Source: UBA9676 sp963741615 (GTDB taxonomy: Bacteria > Actinomycetota > Actinomycetes > Streptosporangiales > Streptosporangiaceae). From it: a stretch of DNA of 64,000 nt. Below are positions 8,934 through 18,338 of the stretch, piece after piece (position 1 is the stretch's first letter; each line of letters opens with the position of its first letter). The stretch covers positions 247,049 to 311,048 of the forward strand of contig CAVUIU010000026.1 of the NCBI GenBank assembly GCA_963741615.1. The letters run 5' to 3'. A program made the position numbers and the translations under genes. The notes beneath the pieces were generated by a model. It was not told the DNA's origin. It did not search any database and saw only the letters and a program-made list of their open reading frames with translations.

Positions 8934-9060
8934 CGCTGCTCCATTTCCGGGTGCGCGGTCATCGGCAAGGCTCGTTCAACCCGCATGGCCGCGGCTCCCT
9001 TCGCGTCTTTCCCCGGAACTCTCTCACGATCTCGTTCAGTTCCGGATCTTCCGGCGGAGT

Positions 9061-9318
9061 CGTCTGCCGATCTTCCTGCCGCCGCCTGCCATCGAACCGT
9101 TGTGGATCCGGCTGATCATCGAGACCGCCCGCGGGGTGTTCCCCACCAAGTGGGTGCTGCCGTACTGGGTGGTGCAGTTCGCCGGGCCGGTGCTCGGCGC
9201 CGCCATCGCCGTTGCGATCATCCAGGTCGTGCGGGGCCTGCCCGACAAGCAGGAACGCGAGGCCGCCGAGGGCGGCGACCTGCCGATCGCCGAGGGCCAG
9301 CCTCAGCCCAGCCAATGA
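9061..9318 (+). pseudogene. Short remnant resembling part of an aquaporin/MIP channel
   Basis: An open frame encodes RGVFPTKWVLPYWVVQFAGP followed by a hydrophobic helix and a polar tail. This resembles the segment after the first NPA box in actinobacterial MIP channels, but the NPA motif itself, the other helices and a standard ATG or GTG start are absent. I read it as a remnant; a small single-pass protein with a rare start is the alternative. Confidence 0.35.
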
Positions 9319-9415
9319 GCAGGTCCCGGTGGGCCGGTTGGCAGTCCAGTGGCGGGCCAGCTGCTTTCTGCTCGCAGAGGGCACCGGGGCCCGCTGCGGC
9401 TGGCTAGGGCTGTAG

Positions 9416-10102
9416 TCAGATCAGGCGTATCAGGCCGTTGATGGCCAGGTAGGCGCCCAGGACCAGGGCGGTGTAGGCGATGAGCCGCCGGGTGTGGCCC
9501 GCCAGCCAGTCCTGCGCGTGCTTGAGCGCCGCCTTGGTGGCCTGCGGCCGCAGCTCAAGGAACACGAACGGGACGATGAGCAGCAAGAACTCGATGAGGA
9601 CGAACAGGATGACGCCGGTGACCTGGTTGGCAGTCGAGGAGTTGCTGGTGACCAGGATATTCAGCGCAGCGAGGTAGGCGCCGCCGGGGAGGCCGCACAG
9701 CGCGCCGACGAGCAGGGCGAGCCAGAGCCGGGGCTCGGCCAGCGCCCGCTCCGCCCAGCCGTCCTTCTTCTGCGGCGTCTCCGGCAGCCCGTCCCCGGCC
9801 GCGGCCACTGCCTTGCGCCGACCGTGCAGGCGCCCGGTGAGGACCATCCAGCCGACGGCGATCAGCAGCAGGCCCAGGGCCAGGTTCACGCCCGCGCTCA
9901 CCGTTTTCTGGGTATTGATGGCATCGGCCTGGAAGACGAGCACATCCAGCAGGCCGATCGTGATGCCCACGGTCATGCCGGCGAGCAGCAGGCACAGAAA
10001 CATCGCCCGCGGCCGCCGGTTCTGGATCAGCAGCAGATCGACGGCGAGCAGCTTCGGGTTCAGCGCCGCGAGAAACGCCAGCGCGAAGAATGCGGCGTTC
10101 AT
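9416..10102 (-). CDS. GAP/Sap family membrane protein
   Basis: 228 residues with about six membrane segments. It begins FALAFLAALNPKLLAVDLLL, has a polar loop in the middle (LHGRRKAVAAAGDGLPE), and continues ALLVGALCGLPGGAYLAAL. This pattern fits the GAP/Sap (sulfolipid-1-addressing protein) family of actinobacteria, implicated in lipid or glycolipid export. It starts at ATG 10102. No partner lipid-synthesis gene is adjacent, so the cargo is unknown. Confidence 0.8.
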   Translation of the reverse strand: MNAAFFALAFLAALNPKLLAVDLLLIQNRRPRAMFLCLLLAGMTVGITIGLLDVLVFQADAINTQKTVSAGVNLALGLLLIAVGWMVLTGRLHGRRKAVAAAGDGLPETPQKKDGWAERALAEPRLWLALLVGALCGLPGGAYLAALNILVTSNSSTANQVTGVILFVLIEFLLLIVPFVFLELRPQATKAALKHAQDWLAGHTRRLIAYTALVLGAYLAINGLIRLI

Positions 10103-10157
10103 CGCCAGTCAGCCCGCACCGTCATCGTTCCCCCATCGGTGGCCCCTGCCGCCTGCG

Positions 10158-10930
10158 TCATCCGTTGCCCGCTACGCAGAGGTCGAACCTGTCCCGCAAG
10201 GCCTCGCCGTCCACGGCCCCCTCCGCACCGATCGCCACGATCTGAGTGCGGGGTATCCGGTCACCCCACTCGCTTTCCAGAGCGAGGTCGACGCGTTTGC
10301 CGGCGACCTGCAGGACTGATCGCCGTTCTGGCGCATCGGTGCTGTGAATCACACCTTTGCAGCGATAGATGCCCGCTGGAAGCTTTTTAGCCCTTTCCCG
10401 CAGGGCTTCGAGCGAGAGTGGCTCGTCGGTCTGGTAGCTCCAGGTGCTGAAGGCAGCCCCATGATCGTCGTGACCGGGTGGCCGTCAGCGCCCTGGTGGC
10501 CGGCGGCACCGGGTCGTGCCGGGTCGAAGCGGCCCTCGGCGAGCAGGATTTCCAGTGGAACGTTGCCGCGGGTGGCCTCGACAAGCCGGTAGCGATAGAA
10601 GTGTTCGTCGAGCCAGTCCTTGATCCGCCCGATCTCCTCGCGGGCGACGAGGCCGGTCTTGTTCAGGATGAGCATGTCTGAGTATGCGATCTGCCTCAGC
10701 TTCACGTCCATCAGTTCGGGCGCGGCGAAGATCCCTGCGGCATCCATGACGCACAGGGTGCTGTCGAGCCGGAAGCGGTCTCGCAGCCCCGGATCGGCGA
10801 ACGTGCTCACGATGCCGGAGGGTTCAGCGACACCGCTTGCTTCGAGCACGATGTACTCCGGCCGGTCAGGCCGTTCGATCACCCGCTGGACGGCGGCGTA
10901 GCAGGTGAGGCCCGCCCCGTGCTGGCGCGG
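10158..10930 (-). pseudogene. CobW/COG0523 family GTPase, truncated and frameshifted
   Basis: The recognisable part starts at AVQRVIERPDRPEYIVLEAS, continues GVAEPSGIVSTFADPGL, then CVMDAAGI and LILNKTGLV (the NKxD-like guanine site). It then shifts frame near 10440-10470. After the shift comes STWSYQTDEPLSLEALRERA and KKLPAGIYRCKGVIHSTDA, the CobW C-terminal domain. The N-terminal third with the P-loop and the CxCC metal motif is missing. One truncation and one frameshift make this a decayed zinc-homeostasis or metallochaperone-type GTPase. Confidence 0.75.
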
Positions 10931-10961
10931 TGGCACCGGGTGGGCCCGCGCTACCGGCGGC

Positions 10962-12260
10962 TCAGTCCGGCTCACTGCCGAACGCCTCATCAAGCAGCGG
11001 GCCTGCGTCCGGCAAGGGGGCCGGGCCGCCGCCGCTGCCCTGGCCGGCCTTTGCGTTTGATGCGCCCGCGCGAGCCCCTTGCGCCTGGTCCGCCGCCGCG
11101 CCGGAGGGAGCGGCGGCGGGCGCCCCGGCGGCCCGCGCGCCTTCGCGCGCCAGCGCGGCGGGTGCGGCGACGAGCCGTTTGACCTGTACGAACGTCACAC
11201 CACCGCGGTAGATGTAGGCGGCCTGCCCGGTGCCGAGGCCGCGGATGACGGCCGGATCGGCCACTGGCGCGTCGCGCAGCCGGGACGAGCCTTCATGCGC
11301 CCATAACGGCACTCCCAGCACCCGCCGGGAGGTGTCGGTCACCCGGCGGGTTCCGGCCAGCCCGGTCGCCGGATCGGGGTGCGGGGTCCGCAGCAGCCAG
11401 ATCCCCCCGTCGGCGGTGGCGGCGATCCGGTACCGCTCGTCGTCGCGTGGCGCCAGCCCCTGCCACGACTGGGCCGAGACCTGCACCGCCAGTCCCAGCG
11501 ACCGCGCCCGCTCGTACAGCTGCCAGATCGGCAGCCGCCGGGCGACGGCACTGAACTCGTCGACCGCCAGCAGGATCTCCCGCTGCCTTCCCTGGCCGCG
11601 GGCCGCGTAACTTGCCAGGAGATCCACCAGTGCCCGCGCCTGGGATTCGGCGACCGCGATCTCCGATGTGCCCTCCAGGATGCAGTACCAGGCATCCGCG
11701 TCCCCGAAGCCGCCGGGCCCGTCCAGGCCATCGCCGAGCCGCCGGAACAAGGTCCGGAACCGCAGCGCAATGTCGCTGATGTGCCGGGATGCCGAACGAA
11801 GCAGGGCCGCGTCCTCGTCGTCCGGCGAGCCAGCGTAGGCGGCGGTGAGCCAGCCGACGTCGAGCCGGGCGAGGAAATCGGCCGCACTGGCCGGCGGCCC
11901 GGCGGGCGGCTCCACCGCAAGGGCGACGACGGCCTCCATCACATCGGCGTAATAGGCGGCACCCCCGGTGCCGTGCTCGATCATGTCGACCAGGGTGGTG
12001 GTGAGCTGCTGGGCCGGAAGCGCCCACAGCGACAGGCTTGCCTCGTCAGGCCAGACCGCGGTGGACCGGGCACCGGCCTCGCGCAGGACACGGCGGACGC
12101 GGTCGGCGACCCGCCGGGAATCGGCCCCGCCCTTGCAGTCCAGGACCACCAGCAGTGGCCGGTGGCCGGCCCCGCCCGCGTGCTGCTCCAGACCCCGGGC
12201 GAGAAACCCCGCCCACAGCCGCAGCAAGAGCGTGGTCTTACCGAGATTCCAAGTAAAGCC
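10962..12260 (-). pseudogene. Conjugation-type ATPase (TraD/VirD4-like), N-terminally truncated
   Basis: The open frame begins after a stop at 12261-12263 and has no ATG in its first part. It opens with a partial Walker A, LGKTTLLLRLW. Further blocks are PLLVVLDCKGGADSRR (typical of FtsK/VirD4-type coupling proteins), REILLAVDEFSAVARRLPIW (Walker B, DE) and VQVSAQSWQGL. An Ala-rich tail and LLDEAFGSEPD follow. A membrane anchor and the true start are missing; the break coincides with copy 1 of a dispersed repeat (12238-12299). The 414 bp at 11148-11561 recur exactly at 45382-45795. I infer the relic of an integrated conjugative element. Confidence 0.65.
11148..11561. repeat. 414-bp exact repeat, copy 1
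   Basis: The same sequence in the same orientation is present at 45382-45795. It covers the C-terminal part of the coupling-ATPase gene from VDEFSAVARR to KRLVAAPAAL. Beyond it, the two C-terminal tails differ. Confidence 0.9.
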
Positions 12261-12299
12261 CTATTAACTCGCTTCCCTGCCTGACAGGCTCACGCCGGG
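12238..12299. repeat. Dispersed repeat, copy 1 (short form)
   Basis: CCGAGATTCCAAGTAAAGCC and following bases, ending with the small palindrome TGCCTGACAGGC. Related copies lie at about 34921-35021 and 60697-60797. The repeat replaces the 5' end of the coupling-ATPase gene: homology to the other copies stops where the ATPase Walker A codons begin. Confidence 0.75.
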
Positions 12300-12490
12300 A
12301 GGGCGGCCAGCCCGCGCGGCGATCGGGCGCGCCGATCGCCGAGTACGCGCTCGAGCTGGCGACTTGAGCACGGCTGGTCGCGGAACGCAGAACGTCCGGT
12401 TATGGGTGCGTACCGCTCGCCGGCGAAGCTTGAATAGGGCGGAGGCGGCCGCTGTTGCGCTGGCGGCAGTTCGTGCCGTCAGGTGAGCGC
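12261..12490. other. Gap with the repeat end and a 9-bp-arm palindrome
   Basis: No gene. Contains GGCGATCGG - GCGCG - CCGATCGCC (12318-12340), a perfect short hairpin that could terminate transcription or be structural. Nothing else recognised. Confidence 0.35.
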
Positions 12491-12526
12491 TTGACTGCCC
12501 GGATCATCTATTGCATAGTTCTCTAG
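12491..12526 (+). promoter_or_regulatory. Promoter and putative GntR operator of the GntR/ABC operon
   Basis: A -35 TTGACT (12491-12496) lies 17 bp from a -10-like CATAGT (12514-12519), and the GTG start codon at 12527 is only 7 nt further on, so the mRNA is probably leaderless. CTATTGCATAG (12508-12518), a perfect dyad with a 3-nt centre, overlaps the -10. It is a good autoregulatory operator candidate for the YtrA-type repressor encoded next. Confidence 0.6.
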
Positions 12527-12943
12527 GTGAGTAGCGAACTCCTCCGGCAGACGATCACTTTCCAGCTGAACCAGACCTCGGGCGTTCCTGCTTACCTGCA
12601 GATCGTCCAGCAGGTCGAGCAGGCGCTCCGGATGGGGACACTTCGGCCCGGCGACCAGCTGCCGACGGTGAAGCAGGTCGTCGCCGAGGTGACCGTGAAC
12701 CCGAACACCGTGACGAAGGCCTACCGGGAGCTGGAGCACGCCGGGTTGGCCGAGGGGCGCCAGGGTGTGGGCACCTTCGTGCTCCGCCGGCCGCAGGGTC
12801 CCCCACCCGAGGAGCAGGTGCGGCTCGCTCGCGGCCTGGAGCGCTGGGTCGAGACGGCGCGAGTGGCCGGCCTCGACGACCAGGCGATGGAGGCGATGCT
12901 GCGGTCGCTGTTGCGAACCGCGTCGGATCGGGGTGTCGCGTGA
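12527..12943 (+). CDS. GntR family transcriptional regulator (YtrA subfamily)
   Basis: 138 residues. The N-terminal winged helix-turn-helix is clear: GVPAYLQIVQQVEQALRMGT, LRPGDQLPTVKQVVAEVTVN and PNTVTKAYRELEHAGLAEGR. The short C-terminal helical tail (about 60 residues) without an effector domain is the YtrA type, which normally represses a linked ABC transporter operon. The start GTG is only a few bases downstream of the predicted transcription start. Its stop overlaps the ABC ATPase start (GTGA). Confidence 0.88.
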   Translation: MSSELLRQTITFQLNQTSGVPAYLQIVQQVEQALRMGTLRPGDQLPTVKQVVAEVTVNPNTVTKAYRELEHAGLAEGRQGVGTFVLRRPQGPPPEEQVRLARGLERWVETARVAGLDDQAMEAMLRSLLRTASDRGVA

Positions 12944-13845
12944 GCAGCGAAGCACCCGCGATCGAGACCGTCGCGCTCAGCAAGCGCTACCGATCGACTT
13001 GGGGTCTGCAGGACTGCACGATCGAGGTGCCGGAGGGCCGCATCTCGGCACTGGTCGGCCCGAACGGCGCCGGCAAGACGACGCTGCTGCGGCTGCTCGT
13101 CGGGTTGCGCCGCCCGACGACCGGAGAGGCCCGTGTGCTCGGACGGGTGCCCGCGCAGGACGAGCGCTTCCTCGCGAGCATCGGCTTTCTCGCCCAGGAG
13201 ATCCCCCTCTATCGCCAGCTCTCCGCGGCCGAGCACCTCCGGATCGGCGCCCACCTCAACCGCGGGTGGGACGCTGCCGGTGCCGGGCAGCGGCTCGCGG
13301 CGCTGCGGATTCCGCTCGACCGTCCCGTGCACTCGCTCTCGGGTGGCCAGCGCGCCCAGGTCGCGCTCAGCCTCGCGCTCGCCAAGCGGCCGCGCGTCCT
13401 GTTGCTCGACGAGCCGCTCGCCGCGCTCGATCCCCTCGCCCGGCGGGAGTTCCTCACCTCCCTCGCCGATGTGACCGTCGAAGGTGACGTCACGGTGGTG
13501 CTCTCCTCGCACCTCGTGCACGACCTCGAGCGTGTCTGCAACCACATCATCCTGCTCTCGGCCGCCCGGGTGCGCCTGTGCGCCGACGTCGACGACGTGC
13601 TCGGCGCGCACCGGGTGCTGGTCGGACCGCGTCGGAACACCGCAGAGCTCGAACGCCTCTTTACCGTTGTGAAGGCCACGCAGACCCAACGCCAATCCAG
13701 GGTGCTCGCCCACCTCGACGGCCCGGTGCCCGATCCCGCCTGGCAGGTGTCCGAGGTCGGGCTCGAAGACATCATCCTCGCCTACATGTCCCAGGACGAG
13801 ACCCTGACCGCCGGGCCGCTCAGCATGGCCGGAGGCACCGCATGA
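12940..13845 (+). CDS. ABC transporter ATP-binding protein
   Basis: 301 residues with a complete nucleotide-binding domain: Walker A GPNGAGKTTLL, Q-loop FLAQEIPLYRQL, signature LSGGQRAQVALSLA, Walker B RVLLLDEPLAALDP and H-loop VVLSSHL. The last about 85 residues form a regulatory extension. It sits between the GntR regulator and the permease with 4-bp overlaps on both sides. The transported substrate is unknown; YtrA-type systems usually respond to cell-envelope-active compounds, which is an inference here. Confidence 0.93.
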   Translation: MSSEAPAIETVALSKRYRSTWGLQDCTIEVPEGRISALVGPNGAGKTTLLRLLVGLRRPTTGEARVLGRVPAQDERFLASIGFLAQEIPLYRQLSAAEHLRIGAHLNRGWDAAGAGQRLAALRIPLDRPVHSLSGGQRAQVALSLALAKRPRVLLLDEPLAALDPLARREFLTSLADVTVEGDVTVVLSSHLVHDLERVCNHIILLSAARVRLCADVDDVLGAHRVLVGPRRNTAELERLFTVVKATQTQRQSRVLAHLDGPVPDPAWQVSEVGLEDIILAYMSQDETLTAGPLSMAGGTA

Positions 13846-14777
13846 CGTACCTCATCTGGCGGCTGCACCGCACGCACGCCATCGTCTCTGCCGTCGCGAT
13901 CGTGGTGATCACCGCCGTGCTCGTGCCGACCGGGATCGCCATCGCAAACTCCTACCACCACGCCGTCACCAGCTGCTCGGTCAACCACGTCGGCTGCGGC
14001 GGCATCGCGAGCACCGTGTTCGGCAACGGCACCGTCTTGATGGATCTCGTGCAGGTTGCGGCGTTGGCAGTCCCGCTCGTCCTCGGCATCAGCTGGGGGG
14101 CACCGCTGGTGGCGGGTGAGTTCGAAGCGAGCACCGAGGACTTCGCCTGGACGCAGGGGGTGACACGCCGCCGGTGGGTGCTCACGAACATCGGCTGGGC
14201 TCTGCTCGCCGCAGCCGCGTGGGGAGGTGCGCTGGCCGCACTGTTCACGTGGTGGCGCGGGCCGGCCAACGCGGTCTTCGGACCCGTGGAACTCCTGTCC
14301 TTCGACATCCAGGGCGCCGCCCCCGTGGCCTATGCCGTGTTCGCCATGGCCTTGGGCATCGCCGCTGGAGCACTCTTCCGGCGAGTCGTGCCGGCGATCA
14401 CGACGACGCTCGTCGTCTTCGCCGCCCTGCGCCTTGTCACGGCGCTCATCTTGCGGAAAGACCTCGCCGTGTCGAAGGACGTCTCACCCCTCGCGAACGT
14501 CCCGGCGCTCGCCTGGGGCCTCGGGTCCAAGTACATCAGCCCGGGCGGTGCGGTCGCGAACGGTACGACTGGGACAAGCGCGGCCTGTGCGAACGTTGCC
14601 GGCGGACAGCAGGCGGCCCTGTCGTGCCTGGCCGCGCACGGCTACCACCAGCACCTCACTTACCTGCCCACGAGCCGCTTCTGGCCCGTTCAGGGCGTCG
14701 AATCGGGGATCTTTGCGATTCTCGCGCTCGCGCTCGCGATCTTTACCTACTGGTGGGTCACCACCCGGGAAGCCTAA
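13842..14777 (+). CDS. ABC transporter permease
   Basis: 311 residues, starting at ATG 13842 inside the ATPase stop (ATGA). It has about six hydrophobic helices: TM1 IVSAVAIVVITAVLVPTGIA, then an external loop with two Cys, TM2 around MDLVQVAALAVPLVLGISWG, and a last helix GIFAILALALAIFTYWW. The segment VAGEFEASTEDFAWTQGVTR resembles the coupling region of ABC-2 type permeases. It completes the GntR-ATPase-permease operon. Confidence 0.88.
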   Translation: MTYLIWRLHRTHAIVSAVAIVVITAVLVPTGIAIANSYHHAVTSCSVNHVGCGGIASTVFGNGTVLMDLVQVAALAVPLVLGISWGAPLVAGEFEASTEDFAWTQGVTRRRWVLTNIGWALLAAAAWGGALAALFTWWRGPANAVFGPVELLSFDIQGAAPVAYAVFAMALGIAAGALFRRVVPAITTTLVVFAALRLVTALILRKDLAVSKDVSPLANVPALAWGLGSKYISPGGAVANGTTGTSAACANVAGGQQAALSCLAAHGYHQHLTYLPTSRFWPVQGVESGIFAILALALAIFTYWWVTTREA

Positions 14778-15121
14778 CCGACGTTGCTGGACCCTTGCCG
14801 GCGCCTATCGAGGGAAGGCGGATGCCCAGTCACCGCCGCCCCGCCTGCTGACCGCGGCGAGGCGTACGCAGATCGCCCAATACGGGCCGCTCCCTACGCC
14901 GCACGGTGCACCCGCGGGAGGAGCGCAGAGCGGCGGGTAGGCGCGCGTTCTGCCATCGGCGGGTCAACTACGCTCTGCGATCAGAGCTTCGACGCTGTAA
15001 GCGTCGCGGCATCGCGTCTGGTAGCCAAGGACCGGGGGTCCGCGGTCTCGTCGTAGAGGAATCCCGCCAGCAGCGCTCAGCGGTCCCAGCGGGCCGTCCA
15101 GCCGTCCCATGCCGCCGGGCT
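14778..15121. other. Intergenic, no gene seen
   Basis: 344 bp between the permease and the convergent membrane protein. No supported reading frame, RNA or clear terminator seen. Confidence 0.4.
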
Positions 15122-15619
15122 CTACTGGGCGGCCGGCTCCCCGCTGCCGTGACCCGGGCTGAGGTAGATGGCCTCGCGAACGGCGTGGACGGCGAACGTC
15201 GCCGCGGCGGCTGCCGCGGCCACCCGGGCCACGCCCGGCCGCTGCTGCCAGCAGGCCAGCAGTGCGGCCCCGGCGGCGGTGCCGGACACCGGCAGCTCGG
15301 TGCGGAGCAGGAGCCGGGGCAGCGGGCGGAGCCGGGCGGGCGCGCCGGTCAGCGTCATCTGGGCATCCCGGGCGCATAGCGCCCCGCAGCCGGCTGCCAC
15401 CAGCAGGCTGCCGCCGCGGCCGAGCCGCCGCAGCGCAAGCGGGGCGAGCGCCACCCCGGCCACGCTCGCGGCCAGCAGCGCCGCGCCCGCCCGGCCCTGG
15501 CCGGGCGGCTGGCTGCCGTTCCCGTCCGCAGCCGCGGTGGGTGCGGGGCCGGGCTGCTCCCCGGCGCTGGGGCCCGCCGCGTGCTGGGAGGACTCCAGGT
15601 ACCGCTTGAGCGATTTCAT
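15122..15619 (-). CDS. Hypothetical membrane protein
   Basis: 165 residues from ATG 15619, preceded by AAGGAGG with a 5-nt gap; an upstream in-frame start at 15646 is less likely. The N-terminus is hydrophilic and Gly/Pro-rich (residues 1-40). Three or four hydrophobic Ala/Leu-rich segments with Arg-rich connectors follow. No family recognised. A DosR-like box sits 56-69 nt upstream, so it may belong to the same regulon as the other box-preceded genes. Confidence 0.55.
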   Translation of the reverse strand: MKSLKRYLESSQHAAGPSAGEQPGPAPTAAADGNGSQPPGQGRAGAALLAASVAGVALAPLALRRLGRGGSLLVAAGCGALCARDAQMTLTGAPARLRPLPRLLLRTELPVSGTAAGAALLACWQQRPGVARVAAAAAAATFAVHAVREAIYLSPGHGSGEPAAQ

Positions 15620-15674
15620 GACGGCCTCCTTCACTCCCACGTCCACACTCGCGCGGGCCGCTCAGAACGGCTCA

Positions 15675-15688
15675 GGGCCATTCGTCCC
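15675..15688 (-). promoter_or_regulatory. DosR/DevR-like box
   Basis: GGGCCATTCGTCCC, 56-69 nt upstream of the membrane protein start at 15619. It lies only about 50 bp from the left end of the adjacent IS copy. Confidence 0.5.
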
Positions 15689-15736
15689 GGCATATGTCCC
15701 GGCTGAGCCCTCACGGCACGCCGCAAGCAGCCAGCT

Positions 15737-16929
15737 TGTGGGTGCCGAAAACCCGTCCATGTCATGCGACCAGGCGATATTCGTTGATCGTGCCGCCGAT
15801 GAGAGCCTTTCTTCGGACGCGGTACTGCCCTACTTCGACCTGTTCGGGTAGTGGTTTCAGTGGTGCTGCGGCGTGCAGGGAGCGGTGGGGCCGGTGCAGG
15901 TTGTGGTGGGTCTCGTACTGGCGCAGGATCCGCCGCAGGTGGCTCTGGTTCCAGATGAGGGTGCGGTCGAGGAGTTCGTGGCGGCATCCCCCGATCCAGC
16001 GTTCGGCGATGGCGTTCATGCGGGGCGCCCGCACGTTGCGCACAGCACGGTCCTGATCCCGGCGTCGGCGAGGACGGCGTCGAACGCGGCGGTGAAGTTC
16101 GGTCCCCGGTCACGGATCATGAACTTGACCTGGTCTGCCTGTCCGCCGAGGTCCATGATCAGGTTGCGGGCCTGCTGGCTGGTCCATTCCCCGGTGGGGT
16201 GCAGCGTGACGCCCAGGATGCGGATGCGCCGCGTCGCGTGCTCGATCACGGCCAGGACGTAGGCCTGGGTCCCGTCGAGCAGGTCGACGCCGAAAAAGTC
16301 GCATGCGAGGATTGCCCCGGCCTGGGAGCGCAGGAACTGCTGCCAGGCCGGACCGGTCTGTCGTAGCGGGGCGGGATCGACGCCGCTGGCCTTGAGGATT
16401 TCCCATACGTTCGCCGCGGCGACCTTGACTCCCAGCCCAGCCAGCTCACCGTGGATCCTGCGATATCCCCATCCGGGGTTCTCGCGTGCGAGCCGGAGGA
16501 CCAGGGCCTTGATGTTCCGCCGTGTCGCCGGCCGGCCGGTCCGGCCGCGCATGGACCTGGTGGCCCAGCGGCGGCGGACGATGTCGCGGTGCCAGCGCAG
16601 GATCGTGTCCGGCGTGACCAGCAGCCGCAGCCCCTGGCGGCGCGCCTTCGGTATCACGCCCACCAGGGCCGCGAGCAGCGCACGGTCCGCCCACGCCAGC
16701 TTCGGGCGGCCGACTGACTGGCGCTGCAGGACCACGAGCTGGTGGCGCAGGATCAGGATCTCGGCGGTCCTCCACGCATCCTCCCGCCGGGACAGCCGCA
16801 GCCACGCGGCGGCCCGGGTGATCAGGAGGTAGAAGAACCGCAGGCACATGATCGGTGATCATTACGGGCCGACCGCCGGGAGAGCAACTGTGCTGGTCAG
16901 GGCCGTGGATGTGATTCTCGGCACGCACA
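15737..16929 (-). mobile_element. rve-type insertion sequence, copy A (transposase frameshifted)
   Basis: 1193 bp bounded by imperfect terminal inverted repeats: TGTGGGTGCCGAAAACC at the left and, on the opposite strand, TGTGCGTGCCGAGAATC at the right (14 of 17 match). It is nearly identical to copy B at 24277-25468 and lies in the same orientation. I could not find a clear target-site duplication. Confidence 0.85.
15762..16849 (-). pseudogene. IS transposase (integrase core, DDE), copy A, frameshifted
   Basis: The N-terminal frame (to about 16016) has the helix-turn-helix part RTAEILILRHQLVVLQRQSV, then GAILACDFFGVDLLDG (first Asp) and MIRDRGPNFTAAFD (second Asp). A frameshift near 16020-16040 separates it from NAIAERWIGGCRHELLDR (catalytic Glu) and the C-terminal GGTINEYRLVA. 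Copy B keeps the whole frame, so copy A is inactive unless complemented in trans. Confidence 0.88.
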
Positions 16930-16964
16930 GGTTGCCACACCTGCCAGGTCACTGCCGAGGAACC

Positions 16965-17123
16965 ATGCCCGTCTCGTCATCATCACCGATCGACCCTGCC
17001 GTTGGCCATCTTGTCGGCCTTGCCGAAGAGACTGCTGACGACCCGCCGAGCCTGCTGGCGGTGCTGGCCAGAGTCACCGATCCGCAAGAGTTCGCACCGA
17101 GAGGACGGCAGCCGACGCCTTAA
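16965..17123 (+). pseudogene. N-terminal remnant of an ISAs1-like transposase
   Basis: A 52-residue frame with the segment DPPSLLAVLARVTDPQEF resembles the N-terminal associated domain of ISAs1-type DDE transposases (usual pattern: LL..L..V.DPR..RG). It then ends in a stop. The rest of the element is missing; the remnant begins 36 bp beyond the right end of IS copy A. Confidence 0.4.
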
Positions 17124-17259
17124 CGTGGACGCAACGCTTTCACGCAGGGACCACGGTCCACGGTTTAGCGCGCCTGTCCGGGGCGGTCCTGCGTCCCGGC
17201 GAAAGGAGCGGGCCTTCGGGGGACGCAGGTCCGGGCATCCTTAAGCTGCCCGCACGCCG

Positions 17260-18078
17260 CTACTGCGCAACCTCGCCAGCATCGACGAGCAGGGTGCTGC
17301 CTGTCATCAGCATGGCGAGGTCGCTGGCACAGAACAGGGCTACCCGGGCGACGTCATCAGGGACGCCCACCCGTCCCAGGGGCTCCCGCTGGGCCATCTG
17401 CTCCAGCACGTCCCCGAGCCCGGCGGCCTGGAACGCAGCCCGGCCCTCTTCCATCCCAGGGGTGTCGATGATGGTGGGCGCGAGGGCGAGCACGCGGATC
17501 CCGTGCGGCCCGAGCTCCACGGCAAGGCTCTTGGTCAGCCCCCGGACTGCGTGCTTGGAGGACACGTAGTGGGCCACCCCCGGCCCGGCAGCCCGGTAGC
17601 CAGCGGTGGAGGCGAGGTTGATGATCACGCCACCGTGTCCGGCTCCGGCCATCCGGCGGCCCGCCTCCCGGGCCCCGATGAAGGTCCCCCGCAGGTTCAC
17701 GTCCAAGACCTTGTCCCAGTTCTGGTCGGTCATCTCCAGGCACGGGGTGGACGGGTAGATACCCGCGTTGTTGACCCAGATGTCAAGGCCGCCCAGTTCA
17801 GCGACGGCCCGGTCGGCAGCCGCCGCGATCGAGGCGCTGTCGGTGACGTCGAGTTCAGCCCCGATGACCCGGTGCCCGAATTCGCCGGCGATTGTCTCAG
17901 CGGCCTCCTCGGCGCCCGCCTTGTCCACGTCTCCGATCAGCACATCCGCGCCGGCTTCGGCAAGCCGCCTCGCGGTAGCGAGCCCGATGCCCCGGGCTCC
18001 ACCGGTGACGACTGCGGCCCGTCCCTCCAGGGAGATCAGCTGCGCGATTGAACGGCTGCTCACGTCTGACACTTGCAT
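17260..18078 (-). CDS. SDR family NAD(P)-dependent oxidoreductase
   Basis: 272 residues, classical short-chain dehydrogenase. Cofactor motif TGGARGIGLATARRL, then DVTDSAS, NNAGIYPSTP, the catalytic Ser in NLASTAGY, the YxxxK pair YVSSKHAVRG and a C-terminal GSTLLVDAGEVAQ. The substrate cannot be told; such enzymes act on alcohols or ketones. The start at ATG 18078 is supported by AAGGAGGAG a few bases upstream, although the frame is open to 18150. It lies inside the IS-flanked region and is preceded by a DosR-like box at 18198-18211. Confidence 0.88.
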   Translation of the reverse strand: MQVSDVSSRSIAQLISLEGRAAVVTGGARGIGLATARRLAEAGADVLIGDVDKAGAEEAAETIAGEFGHRVIGAELDVTDSASIAAAADRAVAELGGLDIWVNNAGIYPSTPCLEMTDQNWDKVLDVNLRGTFIGAREAGRRMAGAGHGGVIINLASTAGYRAAGPGVAHYVSSKHAVRGLTKSLAVELGPHGIRVLALAPTIIDTPGMEEGRAAFQAAGLGDVLEQMAQREPLGRVGVPDDVARVALFCASDLAMLMTGSTLLVDAGEVAQ

Positions 18079-18197
18079 CGCACTCCTCCTTTGCAGTGCT
18101 ATGAGCACACCTAAACCCTTGTCTCCACCTCCTTCGGCTGAATCGCTCATCTCGAGCGGGATATCTCCTCACTAAGGCGGGCACTCTGCCCGTAGTA

Positions 18198-18211
18198 GGG
18201 CCGAAAGACCC
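18198..18211 (-). promoter_or_regulatory. DosR/DevR-like box upstream of the SDR gene
   Basis: GGGCCGAAAGACCC, 120-133 nt upstream of the SDR start. The same 13-mer GGGCCGAAAGACC recurs at 62158 upstream of the DUF1918 gene. Confidence 0.55.
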
Positions 18212-18338
18212 CTGTAGAAGGGCCTTACGCGCAACGCGGGCCCGCCACGAGTAGCACTCAGCACCAAGAGGCCTCAGACCTGTCGCTTGCCAGCGTGATG
18301 GGACCAGGGTGTTGCCACGAGGAAGGGACCACCTTGGG

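Noticed and set aside
7560..9407. A 615-codon plus-strand frame
   Set aside because: Antisense to the lipid kinase gene with its clear GGDGT motif; the frame is open only because of high GC.
14964..15377. 137-codon minus-strand frame downstream of the membrane protein
   Set aside because: It overlaps the better-supported 15122-15619 gene in another frame and has no recognisable content.
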